This document shows, one piece after another, positions 15,819 to 23,054 of a stretch of DNA of 24,579 bases. The stretch is from a virus. The position numbers and the translations under genes were made by a program. Numbering within the stretch: the stretch's first letter is position 1; each line of letters opens with the position of its first letter. Under the pieces are notes generated by a model. It did not search any database and was not told the DNA's origin. It saw nothing but the letters and a program-made list of their open reading frames with translations. The stretch is taken from positions 1-24,579 of the IMG/VR virus record IMGVR_UViG_3300042563_002238; one strand, written 5' to 3'.

Positions 15819-16527
15819 CGACTGTCACGACATTTACACCTATGGTTATGTAAATCGTATCAGTCCCGAAGCACCAGTTCCTGTGTTTGAACCACAGTAT
15901 ACTATTCACAAAGATGGAATGGCTGGCAATGTGTGTAAGAATCTAGAAGCATTGGGATGCACAGTCAACTTCCTACACGGCAAATCTAGCGAAAAAAACA
16001 GATTAATCGATGCACGTACCAAACAACAATTATTGCGTATGGATCAAGATGTTGCCAGCGATCCTATCACTTTTGACACATCAATACCTCCTGGGTATGA
16101 TGCCATTGTAATCAGTGACTACAACAAAGGCACAGTGACCTACGAATTAATAGAAGAGCTAGTTAAAGAAGTTGACGTGCCTATCTTTGTTGACACAAAG
16201 AAAACAGACCTAGCAAGACTATCAGGTTGCTATGTCAAGATTAATGCACTGGAAAAAAGTCGTGCAACAAGTTTACCCAACGCAGAGCATTTGATTGTTA
16301 CGCACGGTGGAGGTGGCGCTTATTGGAATGATTGTATATACCCTGCTGAAATTGTAGGCGATGTAACTGATGTATGCGGTGCAGGTGATACATTTTTAGC
16401 AGCATTAGTATACGAGTTTTTAAAAACAGGCCGCATTCCTGATGCAGTAAAATTTGCAAACAAGGCATCGGCAGTAACAGTACAACACATAGGGGTGTAT
16501 GCACCAAGACTGGAAGAAATACAATGA
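15760..16527 (+). CDS. hldA: HldA/HldE-N-type heptose-7-phosphate kinase (PfkB family), compact
   Basis: A 255-aa PfkB-type kinase. I-L-L-I-G-D (15-20) and R-I-S-P-E-A-P-V-P-V (33-42) are hallmarks of the HldE kinase half. A-G-N-V-C-K-N-L (55-62), K-Q-Q-L-L-R-M-D (88-95), V-I-S-D-Y-N-K-G (117-124) and D-V-C-G-A-G-D-T-F (204-212, catalytic Asp210) follow. Bacterial kinase halves are usually about 310-330 aa; the shortfall lies mainly after residue 74, where the small lid domain normally is. The ATG at 15760 gives a 59-bp overlap with the upstream gene; a TTG near 15805 is the only later option and would trim the first strand. The product would be heptose-1,7-bisphosphate. Confidence 0.85.
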   Translation: MTESATIQQLKQFRILLIGDDCHDIYTYGYVNRISPEAPVPVFEPQYTIHKDGMAGNVCKNLEALGCTVNFLHGKSSEKNRLIDARTKQQLLRMDQDVASDPITFDTSIPPGYDAIVISDYNKGTVTYELIEELVKEVDVPIFVDTKKTDLARLSGCYVKINALEKSRATSLPNAEHLIVTHGGGGAYWNDCIYPAEIVGDVTDVCGAGDTFLAALVYEFLKTGRIPDAVKFANKASAVTVQHIGVYAPRLEEIQ

Positions 16528-17393
16528 TTATACTAACCGGAGCCGGAGGATTTATTGGTAGTGTGGTATTAGGTTACTTGAATTTGCAACGAGTCACTGA
16601 TATTATTATAGTTGACGATCTGCCTTATGAAAATCAGTATAAAAATCTCATAGGTAAACAGTATAAAAGACTTGTTTCTATAGATGACATCGATTCAATA
16701 GATGAAAACATCACTGGAGTCATACATATCGGTGCAAATGCTAATACTCTAGAAAAAAATTGGAGTTCGATCTATGCAACGAATGTTAAATCTACAAGGA
16801 AATGGAATGCATTTTGTAAACAACGCAAAATACCTTTTATTTTTACTTCTAGCGCATCAGTATATGGTAACGGCTCTGGCCCAATGAATCAATACGCATT
16901 TAGCAAACTGCTCAGTGAAAATGAAGTAGAAGGAGTTGTCCTTCGATTGTTCAATGTATATGGGCCTAATGAGTATCACAAAGGCAGAATGGCTTCTACA
17001 ATTTTACATTGGTTTGATCAAATCAAAGAAACTGAGGAAATAACGATATTCGAAAACAGCAAGAATTATTTTAGAGATTTTGTATGGGTAGAAGATATAG
17101 CAAAAACCATATATTATTTTATGTTTGAAAATTATCAACCTGGAATCTATGATCTCGGCAGCGGATCTAGCACGGATTTTGAAACCATAGCAGATCTTGT
17201 AATATCTAATACAAACAAAGGCAAAAAAAGATTTGTAGATATGCCCGATGATCTTAAAAAACAGTATCAAATAAATACATTAGCTGATACGAAATTGTTA
17301 ACAAAATCTGGGGTAGATGTCAAAAGTTTCACCAACGTGTATGAAGGCATCGCAAAGTACATAGATTATTTGGCTAAAACTCGTTATTACTAA
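16524..17393 (+). CDS. hldD: HldD-like ADP-glycero-manno-heptose 6-epimerase
   Basis: A 289-aa extended short-chain dehydrogenase. The Rossmann motif T-G-A-G-G-F-I-G is at 5-12, F-T-S-S-A-S-V-Y-G at 107-115, and the catalytic pair Tyr124/Lys128 in Q-Y-A-F-S-K. F-N-V-Y-G-P-N-E-Y-H-K-G-x-M-A-S (143-158), R-D-F-V-W-V-E-D (184-191) and G-I-Y-D-L-G-S-G (207-214) follow the HldD pattern closely, including H-K-G-x-M-A-S, which separates HldD from GalE-type epimerases. Expected reaction: ADP-D-glycero-D-manno-heptose to the L-glycero epimer, the usual donor for GT9 heptosyltransferases. ATGA overlap with the kinase gene; last gene of the operon. Confidence 0.87.
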   Translation: MIILTGAGGFIGSVVLGYLNLQRVTDIIIVDDLPYENQYKNLIGKQYKRLVSIDDIDSIDENITGVIHIGANANTLEKNWSSIYATNVKSTRKWNAFCKQRKIPFIFTSSASVYGNGSGPMNQYAFSKLLSENEVEGVVLRLFNVYGPNEYHKGRMASTILHWFDQIKETEEITIFENSKNYFRDFVWVEDIAKTIYYFMFENYQPGIYDLGSGSSTDFETIADLVISNTNKGKKRFVDMPDDLKKQYQINTLADTKLLTKSGVDVKSFTNVYEGIAKYIDYLAKTRYY

Positions 17394-17397
17394 TTTG

Positions 17398-17405
17398 AAT
17401 AAATA
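17398..17405 (+). promoter_or_regulatory. Candidate late promoter just before the fibre gene
   Basis: AATAAATA ends five bases before the ATG at 17411, and no Shine-Dalgarno sequence is visible in the 17-bp gap. If used, transcription would begin at or next to the start codon. The same spacing is seen at 23042-23049. Confidence 0.4.
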
Positions 17406-17410
17406 ATAAT

Positions 17411-19495
17411 ATGGCAAAGATACCCGTACTTGACGCAATAAGAATTATACCTAGAGAAACAGATTTTCTTAACAGAAGATCCGGAAATCGAGGTGAAATT
17501 TTTTATGATCGAACAGCTAATACCCTGAGACTATATGATGGAGCCACAGCTAGCGGTGTAAATCTTGCAAAAGCAGATTTAACCAATATATCTAATACAG
17601 ATTTTTTAGCCAAAGCAAATTCTGCAGGATTCAGTGGCGGTGTGCAGTCAGGCGTCTCTGGAAAAATAGCATATTATCCGTCAAATGGTTCCCAAGTCAA
17701 CGATCTTGCTGCATTGACTTGGTTAGATGATTCCACTAATACGTTGATGTTATCGGGTGTGATAGATATCTCAGGACAAAAAAATCGCATCAGATTCCAT
17801 TGGGACACCCTAGCAGATCTTACAGATGAAGTGTCCCCTATAGATTATCACGGTATGGTAGCTCATGTGCATGATACAGGCAAATTGTATTATGCACATG
17901 CCGGCGCTTGGGTACCTGTGGCTGCAGAAAGCAGTCTGCCCAATACATTTGCAACTATTGCTATCGCAGGACAAAGTTCAGTGATAGCAGATACAACCGC
18001 AGACACACTGACACTAGTTGCTGGTACTGGTATTACACTAACTACCAACGCTAGTACAGATACCATTACTATCACAGGTACTGCCAGCACAGGCAACATC
18101 ACCTTTGTGGCTAACACCATAGACAGCACAGATAGCACAGCTATTACAGTAACCCCAGCAGTGAATTTTGAATCAGATGTTGTGGTAGGCAATGAAATTG
18201 TATTTGCAGACGGCTCAAGACAGGCTACTTCTGCTGTGGGGGTTCCTGGACCTCAGGGAGAGATTGGTCCTCCAGGAGCGTCAGGATCTGGATCAGGCGA
18301 TGTATTGAGTGCAGGCGGCGGCTATGTGGACAACAGGATTGTGCGCTACGATGGCACAACAGGCACAATCATACAGGTTAGTAGTGCCAGTATATCAGAT
18401 GTAGGGTTATTAACTGCTACAAGTTTCAGCGGTGACGGCAGTTTGATAACCGCTTTAAATGCCACTGAATTAACTTCAGGTACTGTACCTGATGCAAGAT
18501 TTCCAGCTACATTACCTGCAAGTTCGGGTGTTAATTTAACAGCACTCAATGCCACTCAGTTAACTTCAGGTACTGTACCTGATGCAAGATTTCCAGCTAC
18601 ATTACCTGCAAGTTCGGGTGTTAATTTAACAGCACTCAATGCCACTCAGTTAACTTCAGGTACTGTACCTATAGCTCGTATAGGAGCCACAGGAACAGCC
18701 AGTGCTAGTACCTATCTCCGTGGGGATAATTCTTGGGCTACAGTTTCAGGCGGTTCATCATCAGACAGTTTTGCTACAATAGCAGTGGCCGGACAAACTT
18801 CAGTGGTAGCGGATTCAGCCACAGATACCCTGACTTTGGTAGCAGGTTCAAATATAACTATAACTACCAATGCTGGTACAGACACTATTACCATTGCTGC
18901 CGCCGGCGGCGGAACTGCATCAGATAGTTTTGCCACTATAGCGGTAGCAGGGCAAAGTTCAGTTGTTGCTGATTCAGCCACTGACACTCTTACTATAGCC
19001 GCAGGCACCGGTATCTCAATCACCACAGATGCCAGCACAGATACCGTTACAATCACCAATACGGCCTCAGCAGGTGCCTCAGCATTTACTGACTTGACGG
19101 ATGCTGCTGGGCTAACGGTGGATCAGTTCTATCTACCGGCCATAACAAGACTTAATGTAACTAATAACGGTGCTACTGCATACAGATTTGATCAATATGG
19201 CACTACTGACGATCCTACAGTATATGCCATAAATGGCACCACTATAGCTTTCAATCTTAATGTGGCAGGTCATCCTTTTTTGATACAGGACGGCGCAGGT
19301 GCAAATTACAACACTGGGTTAGTACACGTAACCACAGGAGGCGTTGTGACTACAGGTGCATCTGCTCAAGGGCAAACATCTGGTACACTGTATTGGAAGA
19401 TTCCAGATTCAATTAGTGGTAGCTACAGATATCAGTGCAGTGTTCATGCTGCTATGATTGGTACTATTTTCATTAAAAACTTTAGCAGTATTTAA
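17411..19495 (+). CDS. Tail-fibre-like protein with tandem repeats, collagen triplets and C-terminal cupredoxin domain
   Basis: A 694-aa protein. The N-terminus (about 15-60) has the R-x-G-E-I-F-Y-D and L-R-L-Y-D-G form seen at the start of marine phage fibre proteins. Thr/Ala-rich repeats with T-D-T-L-T-L-V-A-G-x-x-I-T occur three times. Five Gly-x-y triplets including G-P-P lie at 277-291, then exact 30-residue repeats encoded by 18458-18670. The last about 130 residues look like a plastocyanin-type cupredoxin: His621 in A-G-H-P-F, then Cys676, His679 and Met682 in Y-Q-C-S-V-H-A-A-M-I-G, a complete type-1 copper ligand set. Likely a virion fibre with a metal-binding tip. Convergent with the next gene; the two stop codons overlap. 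Confidence 0.85.
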   Translation: MAKIPVLDAIRIIPRETDFLNRRSGNRGEIFYDRTANTLRLYDGATASGVNLAKADLTNISNTDFLAKANSAGFSGGVQSGVSGKIAYYPSNGSQVNDLAALTWLDDSTNTLMLSGVIDISGQKNRIRFHWDTLADLTDEVSPIDYHGMVAHVHDTGKLYYAHAGAWVPVAAESSLPNTFATIAIAGQSSVIADTTADTLTLVAGTGITLTTNASTDTITITGTASTGNITFVANTIDSTDSTAITVTPAVNFESDVVVGNEIVFADGSRQATSAVGVPGPQGEIGPPGASGSGSGDVLSAGGGYVDNRIVRYDGTTGTIIQVSSASISDVGLLTATSFSGDGSLITALNATELTSGTVPDARFPATLPASSGVNLTALNATQLTSGTVPDARFPATLPASSGVNLTALNATQLTSGTVPIARIGATGTASASTYLRGDNSWATVSGGSSSDSFATIAVAGQTSVVADSATDTLTLVAGSNITITTNAGTDTITIAAAGGGTASDSFATIAVAGQSSVVADSATDTLTIAAGTGISITTDASTDTVTITNTASAGASAFTDLTDAAGLTVDQFYLPAITRLNVTNNGATAYRFDQYGTTDDPTVYAINGTTIAFNLNVAGHPFLIQDGAGANYNTGLVHVTTGGVVTTGASAQGQTSGTLYWKIPDSISGSYRYQCSVHAAMIGTIFIKNFSSI
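18239..18283 (+). other. Collagen-like Gly-x-y segment within the fibre gene
   Basis: Five consecutive Gly-x-y triplets (GVP, GPQ, GEI, GPP, GAS) flanked by Ser/Gly linkers. Short collagen-like inserts in phage fibres form trimeric stalks. The GPP triplet is the classical prolyl-hydroxylase context. Confidence 0.75.
18458..18670 (+). repeat. 90-bp direct repeat, 2.4 copies
   Basis: Units begin at 18458, 18548 and 18638 (partial). The 78 bases 18470-18547 and 18560-18637 appear identical by eye, including synonymous sites; the main change is GAAT to CAGT near the start of unit 1. In frame, each unit encodes 30 residues with L-T-S-G-T-V-P-D-A-R-F-P. This suggests recent expansion by slippage or unequal recombination, changing fibre length. 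Confidence 0.9.
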
Positions 19496-19770
19496 TTTTT
19501 CTGTGCTTGCGACCAGTCTCTAATTCTAGTTTCTAATTTTTTTCGCAAATCTGATATTTCGTCTTTCATTTCGTTGCCCATAGTTGGCAACTGTCTAGAG
19601 TATATCATTTCTAGATGCATGTTATCAAGTTTTTTAATGCTATAGGTTAATTTTTGTAACAATTGAACAGTTTCATTTTTTACATCGCCCGCTGGCATTG
19701 TGGCTATTACTGATTCATATCTTTCACAGTCTTTGATAAATCTAGTAGATTTTTGCAGTATGCTTGACAT
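19492..19770 (-). CDS. Small helical protein, unknown
   Basis: A 92-aa, highly charged protein that reads as almost entirely alpha-helical; heptad-like spacing of Leu/Ile/Met from about 34 to 88 suggests a coiled coil. No motif recognised. A GGAG site eight bases before the ATG supports the start, which lies inside the end of the upstream Nudix-like gene (29-bp overlap). Last gene of the leftward gp14-gp15 unit. A role in tail completion or as a small regulator would be guesswork. Confidence 0.7.
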   Translation of the reverse strand: MSSILQKSTRFIKDCERYESVIATMPAGDVKNETVQLLQKLTYSIKKLDNMHLEMIYSRQLPTMGNEMKDEISDLRKKLETRIRDWSQAQKN

Positions 19771-20140
19771 TTTCTAACTCCAATATAGTTTCAATTTTTG
19801 TACGAATTATGGTATTGCTCAATGTGTTTTTTAAACCGGTATGCAATTGTTTGGGCAAGTGATTCAATGCAGCCCAACATATAGTAGCAGCTGATGTTGT
19901 AAGAAATTCATCATCAACTAGACAGATATATGTTCCATATTCAAATCCACGGTCCTCACTGAGATACAATTCTATGGGTAAAATTTTACCCACTGAGAAA
20001 TTATTTAACAACGGTTCGGCATCTTCTAATAGACTGCTGTTTCTCACAAAAGTAGGCACAGTCCATTTGGCATCTTCTAAAATAAGAAGAATTCTCTTGG
20101 TGTTTTTACTTAGAAACAATAAGCCGGCACGTTGTTGCAT
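19742..20140 (-). CDS. Degenerate Nudix-fold protein
   Basis: A 132-aa protein. The opening A-G-L-L-F-L-S-K-N-T-K-R-I-L-L-I-L (5-21) and the later Y-G-T-Y-I-C-L-V-D-D-E-F (68-79) with W-A-A-L-N-H-L-P-K-Q-L-H-T-G-L (89-103) follow the course of the small Nudix hydrolases found in T4-like marine phages. The expected Nudix box (G-x5-E-x7-R-E-x-x-E-E-x-G) should fall at about 30-53 but is missing: no R-E-x-x-E-E is present. It is probably catalytically dead or repurposed. The assignment rests on fold-level pattern only. It starts 11 bp after the gp15-like gene, with no strong ribosome site seen. Confidence 0.6.
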   Translation of the reverse strand: MQQRAGLLFLSKNTKRILLILEDAKWTVPTFVRNSSLLEDAEPLLNNFSVGKILPIELYLSEDRGFEYGTYICLVDDEFLTTSAATICWAALNHLPKQLHTGLKNTLSNTIIRTKIETILELENVKHTAKIY

Positions 20141-20151
20141 CTAGATACTTA

Positions 20152-21630
20152 TCAAGCATCTAGATCAAATCTCCAATATCCGGCAGCGTATTCACCTTCG
20201 AAAGATCTCAACCATTGTGTGCCATCCCACTTGTATTGTACACCTGTGGTCAAGTTAGTGAAATATTGAATAATTGTCACTATACTAGGGTCAAACGTTT
20301 CCTGCCATACAGTACCAGTCCATTCAATTATAGAATTAGCCTTGATCACAGTATCGTTGCCTATGAGATCTTTCCAAGCATCTGGTCCGTCATAGGCAGT
20401 TGAGCCGGAATCAAAGTTGTTCCATCCTGAATTTTCCACAGTCTGTCCAACATTTGCACTGTTGTTGACATCGTCTAGTACTAGATATCTTGTGCCTACA
20501 GGAATCGCAGCAATACTTCCAAATTTTTCAATTGGGCTAAACTTGTAGGGATCAACGATAGCAGTTACAGGTAATATTGTATTGCTAGGGACTGTGTCCA
20601 TATCAAGATCAATTACTAGGTATGTAGGGTCAATTTCATTTACGGTAAATGTGCCAGTGACTTCGTAGCCACTAGGTTGTGTAAAATGTATTCTACTAGT
20701 ACCTGTATATCCACCGTGAATCTCTAGTATCTTATACCAATCTAGTCTTTGTTGATTGCCTTTGTAAGGAGTCTCATCCAGGCCCAACGACAATACTGCT
20801 TCATAGACATTCAGCACAGTGAGATCATAGAACCCTGTGGCCTTGTTTAGTATTAGTAATACCCCAAATCGATCCACAGTGTTTTGTACCTGAGTAGTTG
20901 CACCATCACCATTGAATATGAGATCTTCTAGACCTAACAATTGGCCTGATTCCCCAAATACATTCATGATGATGTTTTTAATAATGCCCATTTTCTTAAC
21001 CTTGGCAGGCGGACTGATCCAAATAGGAGTTTGAAAATCTAGAGTACAAACATCAATGTCACTTTCTGTTCCTTGCGGAATAGTTCTAGAACTAAAATTA
21101 ATGCTACTAAGATCTACTACACTAATACTGGTCCAGTCAACGTAATTGTCTGTGGTTTGAATTTCAAGACTGGGATTAAACAACACCAGAATCTGTTCCA
21201 GCAACTGAAGTTTTTGATCTGTGTTAGAAGTCCAGATTTCTGCTTTCATAGACAGTTTGAACGGTGTAGGCATGAGTCTTTCCACAGTATACCCACCGCC
21301 TTGTACTCCACCGTATTCTCTTTCACCTGCTTGATTGGTAGTATACTGCCGTTCTCTTACAGATAGTTTACTAACAAAACTGTAGTCACTAAGTCTAGAA
21401 TTATCTAACTCGAGGCCGCTGATGTAACAGGCTATTCTAGGCACTGTTGACAGTTTGTTTTCACTGTTGTCTTTGATCATGCTGGCAACCTGTCTGGTCA
21501 TATCACCGTACAACACAGGCACGTGTCTCTCTTCGGGAACATCACCTCCAGTTTTATATTTGAATCCTATAAAGATTCTCATAAACTGTGTAACATATCG
21601 TCTTACTTGCGCATCGTAAAAATAATCCAT
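20152..21630 (-). CDS. gp15: gp15-like tail sheath stabiliser / tail completion protein
   Basis: A 492-aa protein. The first about 230 residues parallel T4 gp15: F-Y-D-x-x-x-R-R-Y near the N-terminus (T4 has F-Y-N-x-x-F-R-R-Y), a V-P-V-x-Y-G segment, P-x-P-x-x-L-S-M, E-Q-I-L-V-L-F-N-P and P-I-W-I-S-P-P. gp15 caps the tail tube and sheath and joins tail to neck. T4 gp15 is about 270 aa, so the C-terminal half is an extension, ending in repeats of the Y-K-W-D-G-T-Q-W-L type. Translation is coupled to gp14 by a TAATG overlap. The neighbouring gp14-like and gp13-like genes support the call. Confidence 0.8.
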   Translation of the reverse strand: MDYFYDAQVRRYVTQFMRIFIGFKYKTGGDVPEERHVPVLYGDMTRQVASMIKDNSENKLSTVPRIACYISGLELDNSRLSDYSFVSKLSVRERQYTTNQAGEREYGGVQGGGYTVERLMPTPFKLSMKAEIWTSNTDQKLQLLEQILVLFNPSLEIQTTDNYVDWTSISVVDLSSINFSSRTIPQGTESDIDVCTLDFQTPIWISPPAKVKKMGIIKNIIMNVFGESGQLLGLEDLIFNGDGATTQVQNTVDRFGVLLILNKATGFYDLTVLNVYEAVLSLGLDETPYKGNQQRLDWYKILEIHGGYTGTSRIHFTQPSGYEVTGTFTVNEIDPTYLVIDLDMDTVPSNTILPVTAIVDPYKFSPIEKFGSIAAIPVGTRYLVLDDVNNSANVGQTVENSGWNNFDSGSTAYDGPDAWKDLIGNDTVIKANSIIEWTGTVWQETFDPSIVTIIQYFTNLTTGVQYKWDGTQWLRSFEGEYAAGYWRFDLDA

Positions 21631-23027
21631 TATTCATCTGCCTCTGGTCTGAGAGCCTTGCTGAGACTCTGTCTTTCTTTCACAGTGTTGCCATTTATTA
21701 TGTCTGTATTTGTATTGTTGATAAATCCAGCTTTTTGTGTCTGGCGAACATCCTTGCCTTCAAATTGATCACCAACCCCAACATCACTTGGTCCTAGGTT
21801 ATTCATGGTCATTCGTACCTTGTCTTCGACTTTGACCCATCTTGATCCGTTGTATCTAAACAATCTATAAGGGAAATAATCTTTACGTAGACAGAATTGA
21901 CCATCTGCAGGAGCTAGAGGAAAGGCTATGCCAGCTGTGAATGGCGCACCGTTTGGTGGAACACCATCGCCAACAAGGTATCCGTTATACCCAGATACTT
22001 CTGATGATAGTAAAGCGGTAGCAGCAGTGGATCCTACATATACAGGAGTACCGTCAGTATTAAACAAGAGATTGCCTGCTTCATCAGTGGCCTGAGTTTC
22101 TAAGCTAGCATCTAATAGGCTGTTATCTGCGCTGACCAGTACCGGTAATTTATCTTCGTCCACGGTCAGCGTGTAAAACTGCGTGGTGTCCGAACCGCTC
22201 CTTGGAGCATCTGTTTCAGCTTGATCAAGAACTGCCTGGGTGATCTGCATTTCTTTTTCGTAGGTGCTCATTATGTTTCGTAAGCTGTCGGCTAGTTCAT
22301 AATAGGTAGCGTTAGGAGGTGCAACTCCTGTGACTTCTTGTAGCACCGTGTAATTTTTTCCATCCAACCCAGTAACAACATCACCTGGATAATAGGTTAC
22401 AGCAGAGTTGTAGGTGCCAACCATTGCATCTTTGTTAGCAACCTGATCTAGTATTTCTTTGAATTCTTGACTATCAACTAATGGTTTACATTTGGCACGA
22501 TATAGATGCGGGTACCAAGTAACTGAGAATCCTTCCGCAGCTCGGTTTACTTCTTCAATCACATAGAATCTTTTAAGAGCAAATTGAAGATCATTGAGAG
22601 CATGATCGTCTTTGAGATGTGGCAGTTCAATGACATCCCCACTGATCAATTTACGACCTAGTTTTTCAATAGTATCGTTGATGTGAAATGTAATAAAAAC
22701 AGTATCGTTTTGTAAGAATAATCCAAATTGGCTGAGATTAAAATCTAGATCTTGAAGACTGTATACTCCTCGCATGACATAGATATCAGGATCATACTTG
22801 CGATCTCTATTTTCTAAAAACAGCAGGTCTTGGATCTGTGTAGGATCGCTGGTATTATATACGGGTTGTGTAGGGGAGGCAGTATTCCCAGTAGATCCGG
22901 GACCTAGATATCGATGTATAAACACATCAGTACCACCAACCTGGAACATTTCCCAGATATTTTTATCTATAAATTTATAATCATTGCCCTTTTCAGGGCG
23001 GTAAAGGCTCAGTCTTGGCATAGTCAT
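21630..23027 (-). CDS. gp14: gp14-like neck protein
   Basis: A 465-aa protein from the ATG at 23027 (463 aa if the ATG at 23021 is used). A longer frame to 23081 would run into the divergent gp13 gene and is unlikely. Features: R-Y-L-G-P-G near residue 40, D-L-L-F-L-E-N-R-D-R-K-Y-D-x-D-I-Y (about 67-83), R-G-V-Y-x-L-x-D-L-D-F-N-L-S-Q-F-G, L-G-R-K-L-I-S-G-D-V-I-E-L-P-H-L, then an insertion-rich middle and a F-R-Y-N-G-S-R-W-V-K segment. This is the cyanophage gp14-type neck protein as I recognise it; T4 gp14 is shorter (about 256 aa). It forms the neck collar with gp13 and receives the head vertex. Confidence 0.72.
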   Translation of the reverse strand: MTMPRLSLYRPEKGNDYKFIDKNIWEMFQVGGTDVFIHRYLGPGSTGNTASPTQPVYNTSDPTQIQDLLFLENRDRKYDPDIYVMRGVYSLQDLDFNLSQFGLFLQNDTVFITFHINDTIEKLGRKLISGDVIELPHLKDDHALNDLQFALKRFYVIEEVNRAAEGFSVTWYPHLYRAKCKPLVDSQEFKEILDQVANKDAMVGTYNSAVTYYPGDVVTGLDGKNYTVLQEVTGVAPPNATYYELADSLRNIMSTYEKEMQITQAVLDQAETDAPRSGSDTTQFYTLTVDEDKLPVLVSADNSLLDASLETQATDEAGNLLFNTDGTPVYVGSTAATALLSSEVSGYNGYLVGDGVPPNGAPFTAGIAFPLAPADGQFCLRKDYFPYRLFRYNGSRWVKVEDKVRMTMNNLGPSDVGVGDQFEGKDVRQTQKAGFINNTNTDIINGNTVKERQSLSKALRPEADE

Positions 23028-23041
23028 ATATTTACCGCTAC

Positions 23042-23049
23042 GATAAATA
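23042..23049 (+). promoter_or_regulatory. Candidate late promoter for gp13-like gene
   Basis: GATAAATA ends five bases before the ATG at 23055. No Shine-Dalgarno is visible. It lies in the 27-bp gap between the divergent starts of gp14-like and gp13-like. Confidence 0.4.
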
Positions 23050-23054
23050 GTTGT

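Noticed and set aside
18458-18670. Repeats considered as a CRISPR array
   Set aside because: The 90-bp units are contiguous, in frame and coding, with no unique spacers.
19271-19495. Cupredoxin domain considered as a stolen photosynthetic plastocyanin
   Set aside because: It is fused in frame to a fibre protein without an export signal, and no other photosynthesis gene is present.
19480-19520. Terminator between the convergent fibre and small helical genes
   Set aside because: The stop codons overlap and no stem of useful length is visible there.
22914-23054. 47-codon upstream extension of the gp13-like gene
   Set aside because: It lies antisense to the gp14-like N-terminus, lacks family features, and the ATG at 23055 starts where the conserved sequence begins.
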